This document shows, in pieces, positions 33,406 through 34,597 of a DNA stretch of 34,597 nt. This stretch comes from Anaerolineaceae bacterium (GTDB taxonomy: Bacteria; Chloroflexota; Anaerolineae; Anaerolineales; Anaerolineaceae): the NCBI GenBank assembly GCA_016936755.1, contig JAFGXF010000087.1:1-34597 (forward strand), read 5' to 3'. The notes below the pieces were generated by a model. It was not told the origin of the DNA and searched no databases. It saw nothing but the letters and a program-made list of their open reading frames with translations. The translations under genes were made by a program, and so were the position numbers. Each line of letters begins with the position of its first letter. Position 1 is the first letter of the stretch.

Positions 33406-34597
33406 ATCACTTACTCTCTTATTACTACTTCTCGTATTTCTGACAAATTCTGTATTTGCCCAGAGTAGCGGAGACGATCACGCCCGTTATATCGTTGAAT
33501 CAGGAGATACACTCTACTCAATTGCTGTCCGATTTGGTATTTCTCTTACTGCTTTAACAGATATCAACGAGATCACTGATCCCAATCAGCTTTTTCCAGG
33601 CCAGGAATTGATCATCCCAGGTTTGGAAGGTGTCTCTGGTTTGTTGACGACTGAAACGTTGAAATTTGGTGATACTTTAGCGAGTATGGCTACGCGCACT
33701 TTTATACCCTATGATACGCTGGTCAGAATCAATCGCATCACCAGCCCTGGTGAGATCTATGCTGGTATGAATATCATCCTGCCCAAGATGGATAACCAAT
33801 CGATTTCAACCAGGCAAATATCAATTCGTGCCAATCAGACACTGTTGGAAGCGGCAATTCTTCAGGACAGCTCTCCATGGTCTATTGTGATGCTGAGTAA
33901 CCTGGCCGGACAATCAAGCATACTACCGGGCGATCATCTGTTCATTCAAGGCAACGAATCTGATGAAAATTCGATCGGCATCTACCCATTCATCGGAAAT
34001 ATTAATGTTGACCCACTCCCATTGTATCAGGGGCAAACTGCTGAAGTCCAGCTGACCACTTATGAACCTGCAATATTAAGTGGTCGTCTTGCCAATCAAA
34101 ACCTTACGTTCTTCGAACTTGAGGAAAATTCACATGTTGCCCTGCAGGGAGTACATGCCATGCTTGAGCCTGGCTTGTATCCGGTGACGCTATCCGTTCA
34201 GCTGGATGACGGATCACTTTTCTCCTATGAACAACAGATATATGTAGCTTCTGGCGATTTTCCGAAGGATCCCCCGCTGACCGTGGATCCCATAACTATC
34301 GATCCGGCTGTAACGCAGCCCGAGGATGAGTTGATATTTTCGATCATCTCTAATGTCACTCAAGTCCGCCAGTGGTCTGATAACTTCATATTGCCCGTTG
34401 CCTTACCTTATTGCATAAAATCATGGTTTGGAGACCGCCGTTCATATAATGGAAGTGACTATACATATTTTCATACAGGCATAGACTACGGAGTTTGCAG
34501 TCATGAAAGGCCTTTTGCGATCCTGGCACCAGCACCTGGAACGGTTGTTTTCACCGGTGCGCTGACCGTTCGTGGTAATGCGACCATTATCGATCAC
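33392..34597 (+). CDS. Secreted LysM / M23 peptidoglycan endopeptidase (3' end outside window)
   Basis: An open frame of 402 codons from GTG 33392 to the window end. It has a signal peptide (KPYKSLTLLLLLLVFLTNSV, then FAQS cleavage region), a LysM domain (YIVESGDTLYSIAVRFGIS through FPGQELIIPG) and two further, more divergent LysM-like repeats (FGDTLASMATRTF and ANQTLLEAAI). A beta-rich middle region follows, then the start of an M23 zinc peptidase domain. Its metal motif H-x3-D is seen in YFHTGIDYG, followed by the strand ILAPAPGTVVFTG. The protein would hydrolyse or bind cell-wall peptidoglycan outside the membrane. Coupled to DUF192 by a 14-nt overlap. Confidence 0.92.
   Translation, partial: MKPYKSLTLLLLLLVFLTNSVFAQSSGDDHARYIVESGDTLYSIAVRFGISLTALTDINEITDPNQLFPGQELIIPGLEGVSGLLTTETLKFGDTLASMATRTFIPYDTLVRINRITSPGEIYAGMNIILPKMDNQSISTRQISIRANQTLLEAAILQDSSPWSIVMLSNLAGQSSILPGDHLFIQGNESDENSIGIYPFIGNINVDPLPLYQGQTAEVQLTTYEPAILSGRLANQNLTFFELEENSHVALQGVHAMLEPGLYPVTLSVQLDDGSLFSYEQQIYVASGDFPKDPPLTVDPITIDPAVTQPEDELIFSIISNVTQVRQWSDNFILPVALPYCIKSWFGDRRSYNGSDYTYFHTGIDYGVCSHERPFAILAPAPGTVVFTGALTVRGNATIIDH

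Overview
The window is about 34.6 kb of tightly packed bacterial DNA of moderate GC, with no rRNA, tRNA, insertion sequence, phage or CRISPR signal. The content fits a Chloroflexota bacterium, probably an Anaerolineae-like anaerobe: coenzyme F420 genes, an LLM-class F420-type oxidoreductase, a CO/xanthine-dehydrogenase-type molybdenum hydroxylase, a two-subunit glycine decarboxylase and a RicT/PSP1 protein. The taxonomic call is inference from gene content, not from a marker tree.

Layout. 1-2041 (+): a 5'-truncated esterase and a PHP metallohydrolase. 2173-10506 (-): housekeeping genes, read from high to low coordinate as ricT, a PIG-L deacetylase, pth, mfd, uvrB and a lipoprotein gene broken by an in-frame TGA. 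10609-14360 (-): plsC and a diacylglycerol-kinase-like gene behind a good sigma70-type promoter, then glmS preceded by a small ORF and three hairpins. 14535-25597 (-): an 11-kb run of twelve genes with gaps of no more than about 20 nt, read as ssnA-like amidohydrolase, npdG, cofE, cofD, cofC, LLM oxidoreductase, FAD subunit, a CoxS/XdhC chimeric fragment, an FAD+2Fe-2S fusion subunit, a small membrane protein, the molybdopterin subunit and mocA. 25714-28704 (+), divergent: MFS transporter, a TrpF-like barrel lacking the catalytic Cys, and a PfkB sugar/nucleoside kinase. 28709-32154 (+): a promoter, a probable divergent glycine riboswitch and gcvH-gcvPA-gcvPB, closed by a terminator hairpin shared with the convergent xth. 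33037-34597 (+): a DUF192 protein and a LysM/M23 endopeptidase that runs off the window.

The most interesting part is the 14.5-25.6 kb operon. It joins the last steps of F420 synthesis (CofC, CofD, CofE), F420:NADP recycling (NpdG), a candidate F420 user (LLM protein), a molybdenum hydroxylase with its cofactor cytidylyltransferase (MocA), and an SsnA-type amidohydrolase known from selenium/molybdenum hydroxylase loci. With the divergent transporter-isomerase-kinase genes it looks like a catabolic module for an N-heterocycle or nucleobase-like compound. That function is inferred; no substrate can be read from the sequence. FO synthase and the genes making the CofC substrate are not in the window.

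Two RNA-level observations stand out: the glycine-riboswitch-like leader of gcvH, where a P3a pair appears compensatorily changed, and the hairpin-rich region upstream of glmS.
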